Of a DNA stretch of 39,763 bases, positions 15,334 to 24,438 are shown in pieces. The notes under the pieces were generated by a model. It was not told the origin of the DNA. It saw nothing but the letters and a program-made list of their open reading frames with translations, and searched no databases. The position numbers and the translations under genes were made by a program. The DNA is from an uncultured Acetatifactor sp. (GTDB taxonomy: Bacteria; Bacillota; Clostridia; Lachnospirales; Lachnospiraceae), in the NCBI GenBank assembly GCA_949840885.1, contig CATKYJ010000043.1, positions 1-39,763 of the forward strand, written 5' to 3'. The stretch's first letter is position 1. Each line of letters opens with the position of its first letter.

Positions 15334-18300
15334 TTAATACAAGCTCCCTGCCAGCATCAAATCCCCATCCCTTGTGATTCCGATGGTGCAGTAGCCTGCT
15401 GCTTCTATATATATAATATCCTGCCATCCGTCCACGTCGCATTGTCCCCGGTCGTTTTTACCTACGGCCACCACGGTGCCGTCCGATCTCAATCCCACTG
15501 TATGGATCTCCCCTCCGCTCACCTGAACCATATCTCCCCAGCCATTTACCTGGCTTCTTCCCGTATCGCTGCGAGAGTCCGGCGTGCTGACCACGCTCCC
15601 ATCTTCTTTAACTCCAAACAAAATGTCAGCGCCCTTTCCCAGACCGGCTATGTCATCGCAGTCCGCCCGAAACTTGCCGCTGTCATCATGGTTTGACGTC
15701 TCAAAGCCGTAAACAATTTCACCGCTTTTCGTACGTCCCACAAGTCCGTTGTGATAATCAATGATTTCAGCAATCTCCTCCCATCCGGAAACTATCTCCC
15801 ACACTCCTCTTCCTTTCCCTCTTTCCGCCTCCTGGGGATCTATTTGCACTTTCCCGTCTTTCATCAGAAACGCTGTCCGCCGGTCGTCATACTGCACCAC
15901 CTGGGCTACACCGTCCGACGGCATCCACAGCTGCTCCTCATACCATGTCTCTTGGGTCGCCACGGCAATCTCCGCAGCAGCCGCATCTTCTCCCATTGCG
16001 GCCATAGTCTCTATTCGGATCGCCTCTTCCTCCGTCATGGGTTTCCAGCCATATACCATCCTGTGCCACTCCCCGCTGTCCGTAAGATAACCCGCCGCGT
16101 TCCCATCCAGCAGACATATCCCGGCAATCTTTTCATCCCTGTCAAGTGCTCTGCAAAGATCACCTAAATGGCCGGATCCGTAATAGAGAATCTTTCCGTC
16201 CCGGGTCTTCCCTACAATTCCCTCCGGTATACTGTTGTTTGTCACCAGATTTGCCCATTCCAGGTTCCGGAAATCCTCCAGCGCTGCATTTCCGCTGTTG
16301 ATATGGTATTCCAGTACTGTCCCGTCCTTTTTCATGCCATAGCATGACTCGGTATCTTTCATATGAACGGATTCCAGATCCGTCCAGCTCTCCAGCACTG
16401 CGCGGATGTCGTCAGACAGATAATTAGAATAGCCTTTTGTATTCATTCCCTCGGCAAATACAACACTTCCGTCTATTGTGACGCCTGCCCCCTTTCCATC
16501 ATGGTCCAGCTGCTTTATCCGGGGAAAGTCCTTATATTTTTCTATTGCCTTTCCCATTCTTTCTTCCAGATTTTCCTGTTCATTAGCCGTGTTTATTCCG
16601 TATACGGCTATCTGGTAGGTTCCGTCCGGCTTCAGGCCCACCAGCTCATGGTATCCATACTCGAACACCACTTCCACATCCGGCAGTTCTCCCAAAGTCA
16701 CGTATTCTTTTCCCTCACCCCATCCCTCCATAACAATCGTTCCATCCGTTTTGATGCCGATTATATTAGTGCGCTCCGGACACAGCAGTTGTCTGATATC
16801 CGTCCATTTTCCCACGTTTTCCAGCACACTGTCGTCCTGATAGCCGCCTGCGATATTCACGGTTCCCGCTTGTGTCACTCCCAGGGTAAGGTTATCCCAC
16901 GCCGCTATCTGCACAATGTTCTCCCAGGACTCCACATCACACTGCCCATGTTCATTACTTCCCACCGCCAGCACCGTGCCGTCCGCACGCAGCCCCACGG
17001 AATGGTTCGTGCCCGCGGCCACTGCCACTATGTATGTCCAGTCATATACGTCGCACTGCCCGTATCTGTTATTACCTCTGGCCTCTGCTGTTCCGTCCGG
17101 CTTACAGAATATGATATGTTCGCTGTCCCACTTCTGGCTGACGCTGTACTGCGCATTGTAAGACACAATTGTCTCTCCCAAAGGAGCCTCTTCCTCTCCG
17201 GCATCCTCCATGGATGCCCCCATGTATTCCCCATTCCCTGCGGTATTTTCTGCCGTTTCCCCCTGTCCACCCGTATCTTCCCTTTCGTCGTTTTCCGGAG
17301 TACCCTCTCCGCCGGGAATCTCCGCGTCCGGTGTCCTGCCGGGTTCCTCCGTTTCGGCAAGGAAGTCATGTGCCTCAGGCACGTCAGGTGAAAGGAGCGG
17401 AAAGGCCAGTACCGCGCCAATGACTGCAACGGTCAAAATGCCGGCGCCTGCCCACACCAGACGCCGGTTCCGGCCGGAAATCCGGCGGGACATTTTGCCC
17501 TCATACAGAGCCTGCATCAGCTCCGTGACAGTGCGGATGCGGTCTTCCCGCTTTACCGCCAGGCCTTTCAGGATGGCTGCCTGTGTGGATTTAGTGACGT
17601 TTGCGCTCAGCTCCTCAAATGTCTTCAGGTCGTCCTGAAAGAGTCTGTCCATGGCGGGCACAGGGGTCTGGCCGGTGAGCATCCGGTAGAACACGGCGCA
17701 GAGCGCATACACATCCGTCCAGGGGCCCTGTTCGCCGTGGGTGCGGTACTGCTCCTCCGGGGCGTAGCCGTGCTTTAAGATGATGGTCAGGGACTTCTGG
17801 TCGTTCTTTTCCGTCATGCGGGCGGCGCCGAAGTCTATGAGTTTCACGGAAGTCACATGGCGGCTATTATCTATCTGTCGTCCTCTGTCTGCAGCCATTG
17901 TTTCTGTTCCTGCCCCATTGCCTGTATGGATCCTGCCGGCTTCCCCTGCCCTGCCGCCTGTGCTGCTCCTGTCTGCTGCAGCTATTATGCCAGATTCCCT
18001 ATTTCCTATCGCACCGAAAGCCTGCCCTGGTACAGCTTTGTATTCCGCTTTCGTTCCTGTAGCGCCGCTATATTCCCCACCGTCCCCTCCATCCCCGAAT
18101 GTCAGCATGATATTGTCCGGGCTGATGTCACGGTGGATGATCCCGGCTTCGTGGACTTTCACCAAAGCCTCCAGCACCGGTTTCATGATATCCAGCGCCT
18201 CTTCCTCAGATAGCCTGCCGCCACGCTCTTTTAAGTAATCTTTCAGGCTCTGGCCCTCTATGTACTCCATGACGATGTAGGCGGTCTCGTTCTCGTAGAA

Positions 18301-18753
18301 GAAGTCCTTTACAGACACCACGCCCGGCGTCTCGGAGAACCGGGAAACGTTCTGAGCCTCTGTCACATATTTTTTCAGGCCCTGCTTGTAGGTGACGCTT
18401 TTGTCCCCGCTCAGGGAAATGACTCTGTCCCCGGTCATGGATGTGGTATCGCGGCTCACCAGTTCCACCGGGAAGTACTCCTTGATGGCGATCCGCGTCT
18501 CCATGTTCAGGTCATAGCCCATGTAGGTGATGCCGAAGCCGCCCTCTCCCAGCACCGCGCCCACCAGATATTTCCCCGCGAGGATGGTGTACAGCGGCAG
18601 ACAGCGGCTGTTCTGCCGGTAGGCAGCGGCGTCAAAACCGCAGCGGGGACATTTCCCCGCTTTCTGCCGGCCCTCCGCGTTTGCCCCGGACTTTCCGTGT
18701 TCCGCCCCGGGCAATTCCCGCATACAACCCGGACACAACTGATTGATATCCAT
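15334..18753 (-). CDS. Transmembrane Ser/Thr kinase with RCC1-like ectodomain, copy 2 (1139 aa)
   Basis: The start is the ATG at 18753 with GGGAGAAAGGA upstream. The order is zinc ribbon (CPGC at 7-10, CPRCG at 35-39), kinase domain (Lys91, HRDISPDN 207-214, DFG 307-309), membrane helix (431-453), acidic Gly/Glu-rich stalk (about 455-535) and RCC1-like repeats (540-1135). The kinase part is nearly the same as copy 1, but the loop between catalytic loop and DFG is about 80 residues, Gly/Ala-rich and low in complexity (220-301), against 29 in copy 1. In typical kinases this turn is a few residues. The ectodomain diverges from copy 1, so the two probably sense different ligands while sharing targets. 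Its downstream neighbour is the opposite-strand Rpn gene. Confidence 0.85.
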   Translation of the reverse strand: MDINQLCPGCMRELPGAEHGKSGANAEGRQKAGKCPRCGFDAAAYRQNSRCLPLYTILAGKYLVGAVLGEGGFGITYMGYDLNMETRIAIKEYFPVELVSRDTTSMTGDRVISLSGDKSVTYKQGLKKYVTEAQNVSRFSETPGVVSVKDFFYENETAYIVMEYIEGQSLKDYLKERGGRLSEEEALDIMKPVLEALVKVHEAGIIHRDISPDNIMLTFGDGGDGGEYSGATGTKAEYKAVPGQAFGAIGNRESGIIAAADRSSTGGRAGEAGRIHTGNGAGTETMAADRGRQIDNSRHVTSVKLIDFGAARMTEKNDQKSLTIILKHGYAPEEQYRTHGEQGPWTDVYALCAVFYRMLTGQTPVPAMDRLFQDDLKTFEELSANVTKSTQAAILKGLAVKREDRIRTVTELMQALYEGKMSRRISGRNRRLVWAGAGILTVAVIGAVLAFPLLSPDVPEAHDFLAETEEPGRTPDAEIPGGEGTPENDEREDTGGQGETAENTAGNGEYMGASMEDAGEEEAPLGETIVSYNAQYSVSQKWDSEHIIFCKPDGTAEARGNNRYGQCDVYDWTYIVAVAAGTNHSVGLRADGTVLAVGSNEHGQCDVESWENIVQIAAWDNLTLGVTQAGTVNIAGGYQDDSVLENVGKWTDIRQLLCPERTNIIGIKTDGTIVMEGWGEGKEYVTLGELPDVEVVFEYGYHELVGLKPDGTYQIAVYGINTANEQENLEERMGKAIEKYKDFPRIKQLDHDGKGAGVTIDGSVVFAEGMNTKGYSNYLSDDIRAVLESWTDLESVHMKDTESCYGMKKDGTVLEYHINSGNAALEDFRNLEWANLVTNNSIPEGIVGKTRDGKILYYGSGHLGDLCRALDRDEKIAGICLLDGNAAGYLTDSGEWHRMVYGWKPMTEEEAIRIETMAAMGEDAAAAEIAVATQETWYEEQLWMPSDGVAQVVQYDDRRTAFLMKDGKVQIDPQEAERGKGRGVWEIVSGWEEIAEIIDYHNGLVGRTKSGEIVYGFETSNHDDSGKFRADCDDIAGLGKGADILFGVKEDGSVVSTPDSRSDTGRSQVNGWGDMVQVSGGEIHTVGLRSDGTVVAVGKNDRGQCDVDGWQDIIYIEAAGYCTIGITRDGDLMLAGSLY

Positions 18754-18882
18754 TCCTTTCTCCCGTCCTTTCTTCCTGAAATCCGTATCTGTTCCCGAAA
18801 CTGCATCCCCTGAAGCGTCTGCGCTTAACATGGCTTCCGGATTCTGCAGTGAAACTCTCCTAGACCGAGTCCGTCCAAGTCC

Positions 18883-21750
18883 TCAGAACTCCCCGGGCAG
18901 CTTTCCGGCCACCAGCAGCGTCCCGTCGGACTGTATGCCAAGGGTATAATACTCTCCTGCCGCCACACAGACCACATCCCTCCAGCCGCTGACCTCACAC
19001 TGGCCGTTGGCGTTGGAGCCCGCAGCCAGGACAGTTCCGTCCGACTTTAACCCAACCGTGTGTTCCGCGCCTGCGGCCGCCTGCACCACATCCCTCCAGC
19101 TATAGACATTGCCGTATCCGCCATTGTTCCTTGCGCTGATGGTGCTGACTTTTACGGTGCCGTCCTCCAGGACGATCACCGCATGATACATGCCGCAGGC
19201 CACGGACTTGGCGGAAGAGATGCTCTCCGTATGCGGCTCTCCGTACATAAATTCCCGGCCGCTTCCGACTATGCTTCCATCATCAAGCACCGCCACTACC
19301 GTTCCCCGGCCTCCCGCCGATATGGCCTGGACATTTTCCCAACTGCTTATTTCCAGCTCCCGGGCATTCGCTCCGGCAGCCCTTACTTTTCCGTCCGTGC
19401 CCAGGCCCAGCACGATCCCGTCGCAGGCCTCTATCCTCTGTATGCCCGTCCAGTGGGACACCTCCTCATAGCCCTGGCCGATGACCTGAACCGTACCGTC
19501 CTCCCTTACCCCGAATACGGCGTCCCTACAGGCTGCCACATCCTGTATCCCGCTCCAGCCGCTGACTGCCGCCTGTCCGAAATCCTCTCCTGCCAAGCCC
19601 CATACCAGCACTGTGCCGTCATTTTTAAGCCCTGCAAGATACCCGCCTCCGGATACCGCTTTCTTCAGTTCCCGCAGCTCCTCTCTGGCGGCATTCCCGT
19701 ATTCATAGGTGGTCCTGACGATGCTGCCGTCCGCTTTCCTGCCGAACAAAGTCTCGTCCGCCGCCGCAATGGCCTCTATTCCCTCCCATGAGGCCACCCT
19801 GTCCCGGGATACGATAGAACTTCCCGCGACCACCACCGTCCTATCGCTCAAGATTCCCGCCAGACAGCCCTCACTGAGGGAAATGGCTGTGACCTGCTTC
19901 CACGAAAGGGCATCCTCAAACGCTCCGCTGTCCCCCGCTATTACAACGCTGCCGTCCGCTTTCAGCCCAGCGCTGACATTCCCTCTGGCGGCAATCTGAA
20001 CGATATCCGTCCACTCCGCGGTCCGGCACTGGCCCTGGGCATCGTCTCCCGCGGCAACTACTGTTCCGTCTTGGCGCAGACCCAGAGAGTGGTTTCCGCC
20101 TGCGGCCACATCCCGTATCCCGCTCCAGTCGGACACATTGCACTGGTTTTGGGTATTTGCGCCTGCAGCCACCACGGTGCCGTCCTCCCTAAGCCCAAGC
20201 GTATGGTTCTCTCCGGCAGCCGCTTTCACAAGCCCTTTCCAGGTATCCACCGCGCACTTTCCCTCTGAAGTGTCCCCTGCGGCCACGGCGCTTCCGTCCT
20301 CCCGGACCCCCACCGTGTGGCCCGGGCCTGCACAGACGGAGCGGATGCCGCTCCATTTGCCCACATTTAGATTTCCGTAACGGTTCATACCGCTGGCTGC
20401 CACGGTGCCGTCATCCCGGAGCGAAATCAGATGGTATGCCCCCGCCTGCAGTCTGCCCGCCGCCTCCGCGGCCTCCTGCTGCAGGGCGGCCAATTCCTCC
20501 GGCGATACCGGCTCCGCCTCCTTTCGCGCCGGCTGCTTTGCCGGATCCTGTCCCCCGGAACCGTAAGAGTCCCCTGAATCGGAACCTCCCTGGGGCTGTC
20601 CCGGTGAAACCTGAGCCCCTGCCCCGATTGCTCCCTGTCCGTCAGATATGTCTCCCGCCATCTGCCCTGCTATCAGATATGCCCCTATGCCAAGGCACAG
20701 AGCTCCCGCCACGGACGCACCCAAAATCACAGGCAGCATACGCTTCCCTCTCTGCCTGCGAAACTTCCCGGCGCCGTAGAGCGCCTCCATCAGCTCCTCC
20801 ATGCTCCGGCAGCGGTTCTCCACCTTGATGGCCATCCCCCTGTCCAGAATCACATATGCCGTCCGCTCCGACACCTGAAAGCCCAGGGCGGAGAATTCCT
20901 CCAGCGTGTCCTCGTGGAGCCTGTCCATGGCGCCGGGCGGCACCTTTCCTGTGATCATCCGGTACATGGTGGCGCAGATAGCGTACACATCCGTCCAAGG
21001 TCCCTGGTTCCCATGGCTCTGGTACTGCTCCGCAGGCGCATAGCCGTGCTTTAAGATAATAGTAAGGCTCCGCTCCGTGTCCCCTCCCGCGAATCTGGCC
21101 GCGCCGAAGTCAATGAGCTTCATCCTGCCGTCCTTAGTCATCATAATGTTGTCAGGGCTGATGTCCCGGTGGACAATGCCCGCCTGATGCACCACTTTCA
21201 GGGACTCCATCACCGGATGAAAGAGCTGCAGCACCTCCTGCTCCCCCAGCTGTCCTCCCCGCTCTTTCAGATAAGCGCCCAGAGTAATGCCGTCCACATA
21301 TTCCATCACCATATACGCGGTATCATTTTCAAAAAAGAAATCCTTTACGGCCACGATGCCCTGCAGCTGATAAAATTTGGACAGATTCCTGGCCTCCGCC
21401 ATGAATTTCTCCAGCCCCTGGCGGTAGCTCTCCTGCCGGACGCCGGAAAGCGCAGTGATGGTATTGCCCCTGCCGGCCCCTGTCTCCCTGGTGGCAAGCC
21501 CCATGGGAAAGTATTCCTTGACGGCCACCCGCACCTGGAGATTTAAGTCCCACCCCAGATAGGTGATGCCGAAACCGCCCTCTCCGATGGCCTTTCCGAT
21601 CATATATTTTTTGTTCAGCACATGCTTCAGGGGCAGCCACCTGGGCGGCTTCTCATATCCGTCCCTGACGAATCCGCATACAGGACACGGCCTGGCGGAA
21701 TCCCCCCACTCATTCATACATCCGAGGCACAGCCTGTTCGGATCCCTCAT
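18883..21750 (-). CDS. Transmembrane Ser/Thr kinase with RCC1-like ectodomain, copy 3 (955 aa)
   Basis: The ATG at 21750 follows GGAGGAGAAAAGG; an alternative ATG lies at 21768. The order is zinc ribbon (CLGC 8-11, CPVCG 22-26), kinase (GEGGFG, Lys78, HRDISPDN 194-201, DFG 214-216), membrane helix (338-361), a Gly/Ser/Gln stalk, and 12-13 RCC1-like repeats (436-950) with regular DGTVVAAG and W-x-x-I-x-x-V-A-A-G signatures. The loop before the DFG is normal here (TKDGRMK), unlike copies 1 and 2. The kinase part is clearly more distant. It has its own promoter candidate (21889-21917) and a leader hairpin, so it may be uncoupled from the FHA genes upstream. Confidence 0.85.
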   Translation of the reverse strand: MRDPNRLCLGCMNEWGDSARPCPVCGFVRDGYEKPPRWLPLKHVLNKKYMIGKAIGEGGFGITYLGWDLNLQVRVAVKEYFPMGLATRETGAGRGNTITALSGVRQESYRQGLEKFMAEARNLSKFYQLQGIVAVKDFFFENDTAYMVMEYVDGITLGAYLKERGGQLGEQEVLQLFHPVMESLKVVHQAGIVHRDISPDNIMMTKDGRMKLIDFGAARFAGGDTERSLTIILKHGYAPAEQYQSHGNQGPWTDVYAICATMYRMITGKVPPGAMDRLHEDTLEEFSALGFQVSERTAYVILDRGMAIKVENRCRSMEELMEALYGAGKFRRQRGKRMLPVILGASVAGALCLGIGAYLIAGQMAGDISDGQGAIGAGAQVSPGQPQGGSDSGDSYGSGGQDPAKQPARKEAEPVSPEELAALQQEAAEAAGRLQAGAYHLISLRDDGTVAASGMNRYGNLNVGKWSGIRSVCAGPGHTVGVREDGSAVAAGDTSEGKCAVDTWKGLVKAAAGENHTLGLREDGTVVAAGANTQNQCNVSDWSGIRDVAAGGNHSLGLRQDGTVVAAGDDAQGQCRTAEWTDIVQIAARGNVSAGLKADGSVVIAGDSGAFEDALSWKQVTAISLSEGCLAGILSDRTVVVAGSSIVSRDRVASWEGIEAIAAADETLFGRKADGSIVRTTYEYGNAAREELRELKKAVSGGGYLAGLKNDGTVLVWGLAGEDFGQAAVSGWSGIQDVAACRDAVFGVREDGTVQVIGQGYEEVSHWTGIQRIEACDGIVLGLGTDGKVRAAGANARELEISSWENVQAISAGGRGTVVAVLDDGSIVGSGREFMYGEPHTESISSAKSVACGMYHAVIVLEDGTVKVSTISARNNGGYGNVYSWRDVVQAAAGAEHTVGLKSDGTVLAAGSNANGQCEVSGWRDVVCVAAGEYYTLGIQSDGTLLVAGKLPGEF

Positions 21751-21798
21751 CCTTTTCTCCTCCCTCATACCTTGCGGCGGATTTCCTCTCATGACAAA

Positions 21799-21832
21799 GA
21801 CTTCTGCGGCAAAGCCTGCTGCCACAGAAGTC
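21799..21832 (-). promoter_or_regulatory. Leader hairpin ahead of kinase copy 3
   Basis: GACTTCTG (21799-21806) pairs with CAGAAGTC (21825-21832), with an inner GGCA/TGCC pair. On the minus strand it lies between the promoter candidate and the start codon and is followed only by TTTGTC, so it is more likely a leader structure than a full terminator. Confidence 0.45.
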
Positions 21833-21888
21833 CGTAATGCCCTTACATCAGCGTATTTTCTACACTTCCCGACATGCCGCTTCGCCGC

Positions 21889-21917
21889 AATACAGCAGAA
21901 TGCAGTCCTGTTGTCAA
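21889..21917 (-). promoter_or_regulatory. Promoter candidate for kinase copy 3
   Basis: On the minus strand, a consensus TTGACA (21912-21917) is followed by a 17-bp spacer and TGTATT (21889-21894, four of six matches). It lies about 140 bp upstream of the start codon at 21750. Confidence 0.6.
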
Positions 21918-21987
21918 GAACAATCAATACCGGGGCCAGCAAAGCGCAAGGGACGCGCTTGAAAGAATGCCCCTGCGCACCTCACAC

Positions 21988-22815
21988 TCAGCCCAGCCGG
22001 AACACATCCCCGTCCTTGCCGATCTGGATGGTGCTGCCTGCGGACATGGGTACTGCCGTCCTCTCGGGGAGCCGCTTTCCGTCACCGCCGAAAGTCCCGT
22101 TTGAGGACTGATCCGTCACCATATACATGCCGTTATCCGCATTATAGCTTACTTCGCAATGTCTCCTGGAAGCCTTTTCATCCTTGACCACAATACTGCA
22201 TACGGACGGATCGCGACCGATTACAACTTTGTCTCCGCTCTTCACAGGAATCTCCGCGCCCATGTAAGTGCCTCTGACGCCGATCAGCTTCCCGTCTTTC
22301 CTGCCGGCTTTCACATTCTTTCCGCCGGACGCTTTCGCTTTCCCGCCGTCATTTTTCACGCATCCCACGACAGACACCACGAACTGGGCCACAGACAGCG
22401 CCAGCAGAACGGGGCCGCCGAAGCTTATGCCGTAGCCTGCCGCTGCGAACGCAGCTATGCAGGCCATAATAATTCCGTACACCACAATGGACACCAGGCT
22501 CAGGCCCACAGAAAATCCGTAGCTGAGCCGCCCTTTTCCCATCAGGTTTAAAGCCAAAACCAGCAGTCCCAAAATCACCGGAATCAAGAACAGAAAGGTG
22601 ACTCCCGGGCCGCCTCCCAGCATATCGGACATCTTCGACACTGCCAGGCCCGTCAGATTCTTCGGGTACATGTCCCCAAGCCCCAGCGCGCTTCCCAAAT
22701 CCCCCAGGCCCCCCATAAGCCCGGACAATTTTCCGTAAGGCAGCACAAAATACGCGATGAGATGCACCAGCCCCATAACCATCAGTGTCATACGAATCTT
22801 GCTCTTATTCTTCAT
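21988..22815 (-). CDS. Membrane protein with C-terminal FHA domain (275 aa)
   Basis: Four hydrophobic helices (about residues 8-28, 73-92, 99-122, 128-152) are followed by a Lys/Gly-rich linker. The cytoplasmic FHA domain (about 190-275) shows VIGRDPSVCSIVV, SRRHCEV and DQSSNGTF, the conserved phosphothreonine-binding Arg, Ser, His and Asn residues. FHA domains bind pThr peptides, so this would dock a phosphorylated kinase or partner at the membrane. The start at 22815 follows GGAGGGAGAG, 28 bp after the next FHA gene, so both are co-transcribed. The function of the membrane part is not recognised; it resembles small four-helix proteins without a transport motif. Confidence 0.85.
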   Translation of the reverse strand: MKNKSKIRMTLMVMGLVHLIAYFVLPYGKLSGLMGGLGDLGSALGLGDMYPKNLTGLAVSKMSDMLGGGPGVTFLFLIPVILGLLVLALNLMGKGRLSYGFSVGLSLVSIVVYGIIMACIAAFAAAGYGISFGGPVLLALSVAQFVVSVVGCVKNDGGKAKASGGKNVKAGRKDGKLIGVRGTYMGAEIPVKSGDKVVIGRDPSVCSIVVKDEKASRRHCEVSYNADNGMYMVTDQSSNGTFGGDGKRLPERTAVPMSAGSTIQIGKDGDVFRLG

Positions 22816-22843
22816 TTATGTATCTCTCCCTCCTGATAAAAAA

Positions 22844-23509
22844 TCATTCCTCTTCCTTTTTCGGGTGATCCTCCCAACTGAATTCCGGCCCGCACAGAGC
22901 CACGAAAATCAGCTTCTCATTGCCAACGGAGAGGATGTCGTAGTTCTTCATCATCTCGTTGTTCAGCACCACTTTGTCGTTTAGGTAGAACAGCTCTCTG
23001 GCGTCTCCTGCCTGGGCGATAAAGCATTTCGCTCTGGGCTCATAGATGAGCACCGCGTGACGCTCTCTGGATACGCTCTGATCTCCGGTCAGCGCCACGT
23101 CCATATCCGGATTTCGGCCGATGAAGTTTCTGCCGGATTTCAGCGGGAAGCTCTTCCCATAGTGGTCTCCCTCGATACAGGTCAGCCATCCTACCGTGGG
23201 CTCCGTGCCAAAGGATGCCGCATAGAAGCTGACAGTCTTGGAGTCGTCGGACGCCCCATAGGATGCCGCAGGCGCGGCCGGCGCCGCTGCTTCCCTCTCT
23301 ACAGCCGCGCTGACGGCATCCTGCAGGGATACGGTCTTGCTGTCTTCATCCCCGAAAGTGCCTGCCGCCGCCCTGACCTGGGGATCCATATCCCCGGGAT
23401 CCATGGCAACCGTAACCTCCGATGCAGAGACTGTGGGGTTGCAATGCGGACAGGTAGTAAATTTATCCGCATCATAAAAATGACCGTTATTACATCTCTT
23501 CAGATTCAT
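22844..23509 (-). CDS. Zinc-ribbon FHA protein, GarA-like layout (221 aa)
   Basis: The N-terminal CNNGHFYDADKFTTCPHC (residues 6-23) is a Cys/His zinc motif. An acidic Ala-rich linker follows, then an FHA domain (about 120-205) with FIGRNPDMDVAL and SRERHAVLIY. The linker holds two DSKTVS segments, each followed by an aromatic or hydrophobic residue. They are good phosphoacceptor candidates similar in idea to the threonine motif of GarA/OdhI, where phosphorylation makes the FHA domain bind its own tail. The gene has AAAGGAGG upstream. It lies between the PP2C gene (137-bp gap) and the membrane FHA gene (28-bp gap). It has no membrane segment and is cytoplasmic. Confidence 0.85.
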   Translation of the reverse strand: MNLKRCNNGHFYDADKFTTCPHCNPTVSASEVTVAMDPGDMDPQVRAAAGTFGDEDSKTVSLQDAVSAAVEREAAAPAAPAASYGASDDSKTVSFYAASFGTEPTVGWLTCIEGDHYGKSFPLKSGRNFIGRNPDMDVALTGDQSVSRERHAVLIYEPRAKCFIAQAGDARELFYLNDKVVLNNEMMKNYDILSVGNEKLIFVALCGPEFSWEDHPKKEEE

Positions 23510-23646
23510 TCCAAAAAACCTCCTTTAAATTTATCTATTTGAAACAACAGCCTATTTGAAGTCACAGCCATCGTCACAAATCTGATCCCGCAAAAACTGC
23601 GGCTCCCGAGGCCAAAACGCCTGCCCTATACCGTCCGCACTGCCCG

Positions 23647-24438
23647 TTACGCCTGGAGCAGTATCACGCTGGTATTGTCCTGCCTGCGCCCCCCGGCCTG
23701 TACCGCCTCCTCCACCAGCTGCCGCACCTTTGCCCCCAACTGCATCCTGCCCTCCAGGATTTCCTGAATCCGCCCATCCGGCAGGCTCTTGTAAAGTCCG
23801 TCGCTGCACAGCAGGATCCGGTCTCCCTCCTCCAGGCGGAAAGGGTTGGGATTCACTTCCATCCGTTCCACCCCGCCCACTCCCAGAAAGCTGATGAGAG
23901 CCTCCGCCTTGGGCAGTTCCTGTCTGTATTTTGCTTCATCGATGGCGCCCTCCGCCAGCATCCCGTCCAGGAGCAGACGGTAATTGTGGGCAGGCACCGG
24001 GCAGAGCATCTGGCCGCGGCGCAGCAGATAGATACGACTGTCCCCCACGGACAGCCAGTAGAGCCCCTCCGGCCGCACTGTCACAGCGACTATCGTAGTA
24101 CCGGCTCCCAGCCTTTTCCCATTGTCCGCCAGCCCGTAGACGGCCTCGTCTATGTCCCCGACGATTTTCCGGTAAAAGCCCGGCACATCCGACGGCTCTC
24201 TTTGGAAAAAGGTCTCCGCCAGCATCCGGACCGCCAAAGCGCTGGCTTTCTCCCCTCCTGTCATGCCGCCCATGCCGTCGCAGACCACTGCCAGAACGGC
24301 TCCGGATCCCTCCCCCACGAACAAGGCGTCCTGCTGGCTCTCCCTTGCACCCGGTACGGAATATGCGGTATACCGCAGTCCGCTCCCGCTGTCCGTCTCC
24401 TCCAGATTCAATGTCACGACCCTGCTCTCATCTACCAT
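23647..24438 (-). CDS. PP2C-type Ser/Thr phosphatase (263 aa)
   Basis: All the metal-binding PP2C motifs are present: the Asp in ESQQDA (about residue 37), VCDGMGG (53-59), SVGDSRIYLL (130-139), LCSDGLY (213-219) and QDNTSVILL (252-260). It is soluble, of normal length for bacterial stand-alone PP2C enzymes, and would remove phosphate from Thr/Ser on the kinases and FHA partners. Its ATG at 24438 overlaps the end of the kinase-FHA gene by 11 bp, the classic kinase-phosphatase pairing. A direct repeat of CTATTTGAA (23535-23543, 23552-23560) lies in the gap to the next gene, and its meaning is unknown. Confidence 0.92.
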   Translation of the reverse strand: MVDESRVVTLNLEETDSGSGLRYTAYSVPGARESQQDALFVGEGSGAVLAVVCDGMGGMTGGEKASALAVRMLAETFFQREPSDVPGFYRKIVGDIDEAVYGLADNGKRLGAGTTIVAVTVRPEGLYWLSVGDSRIYLLRRGQMLCPVPAHNYRLLLDGMLAEGAIDEAKYRQELPKAEALISFLGVGGVERMEVNPNPFRLEEGDRILLCSDGLYKSLPDGRIQEILEGRMQLGAKVRQLVEEAVQAGGRRQDNTSVILLQA

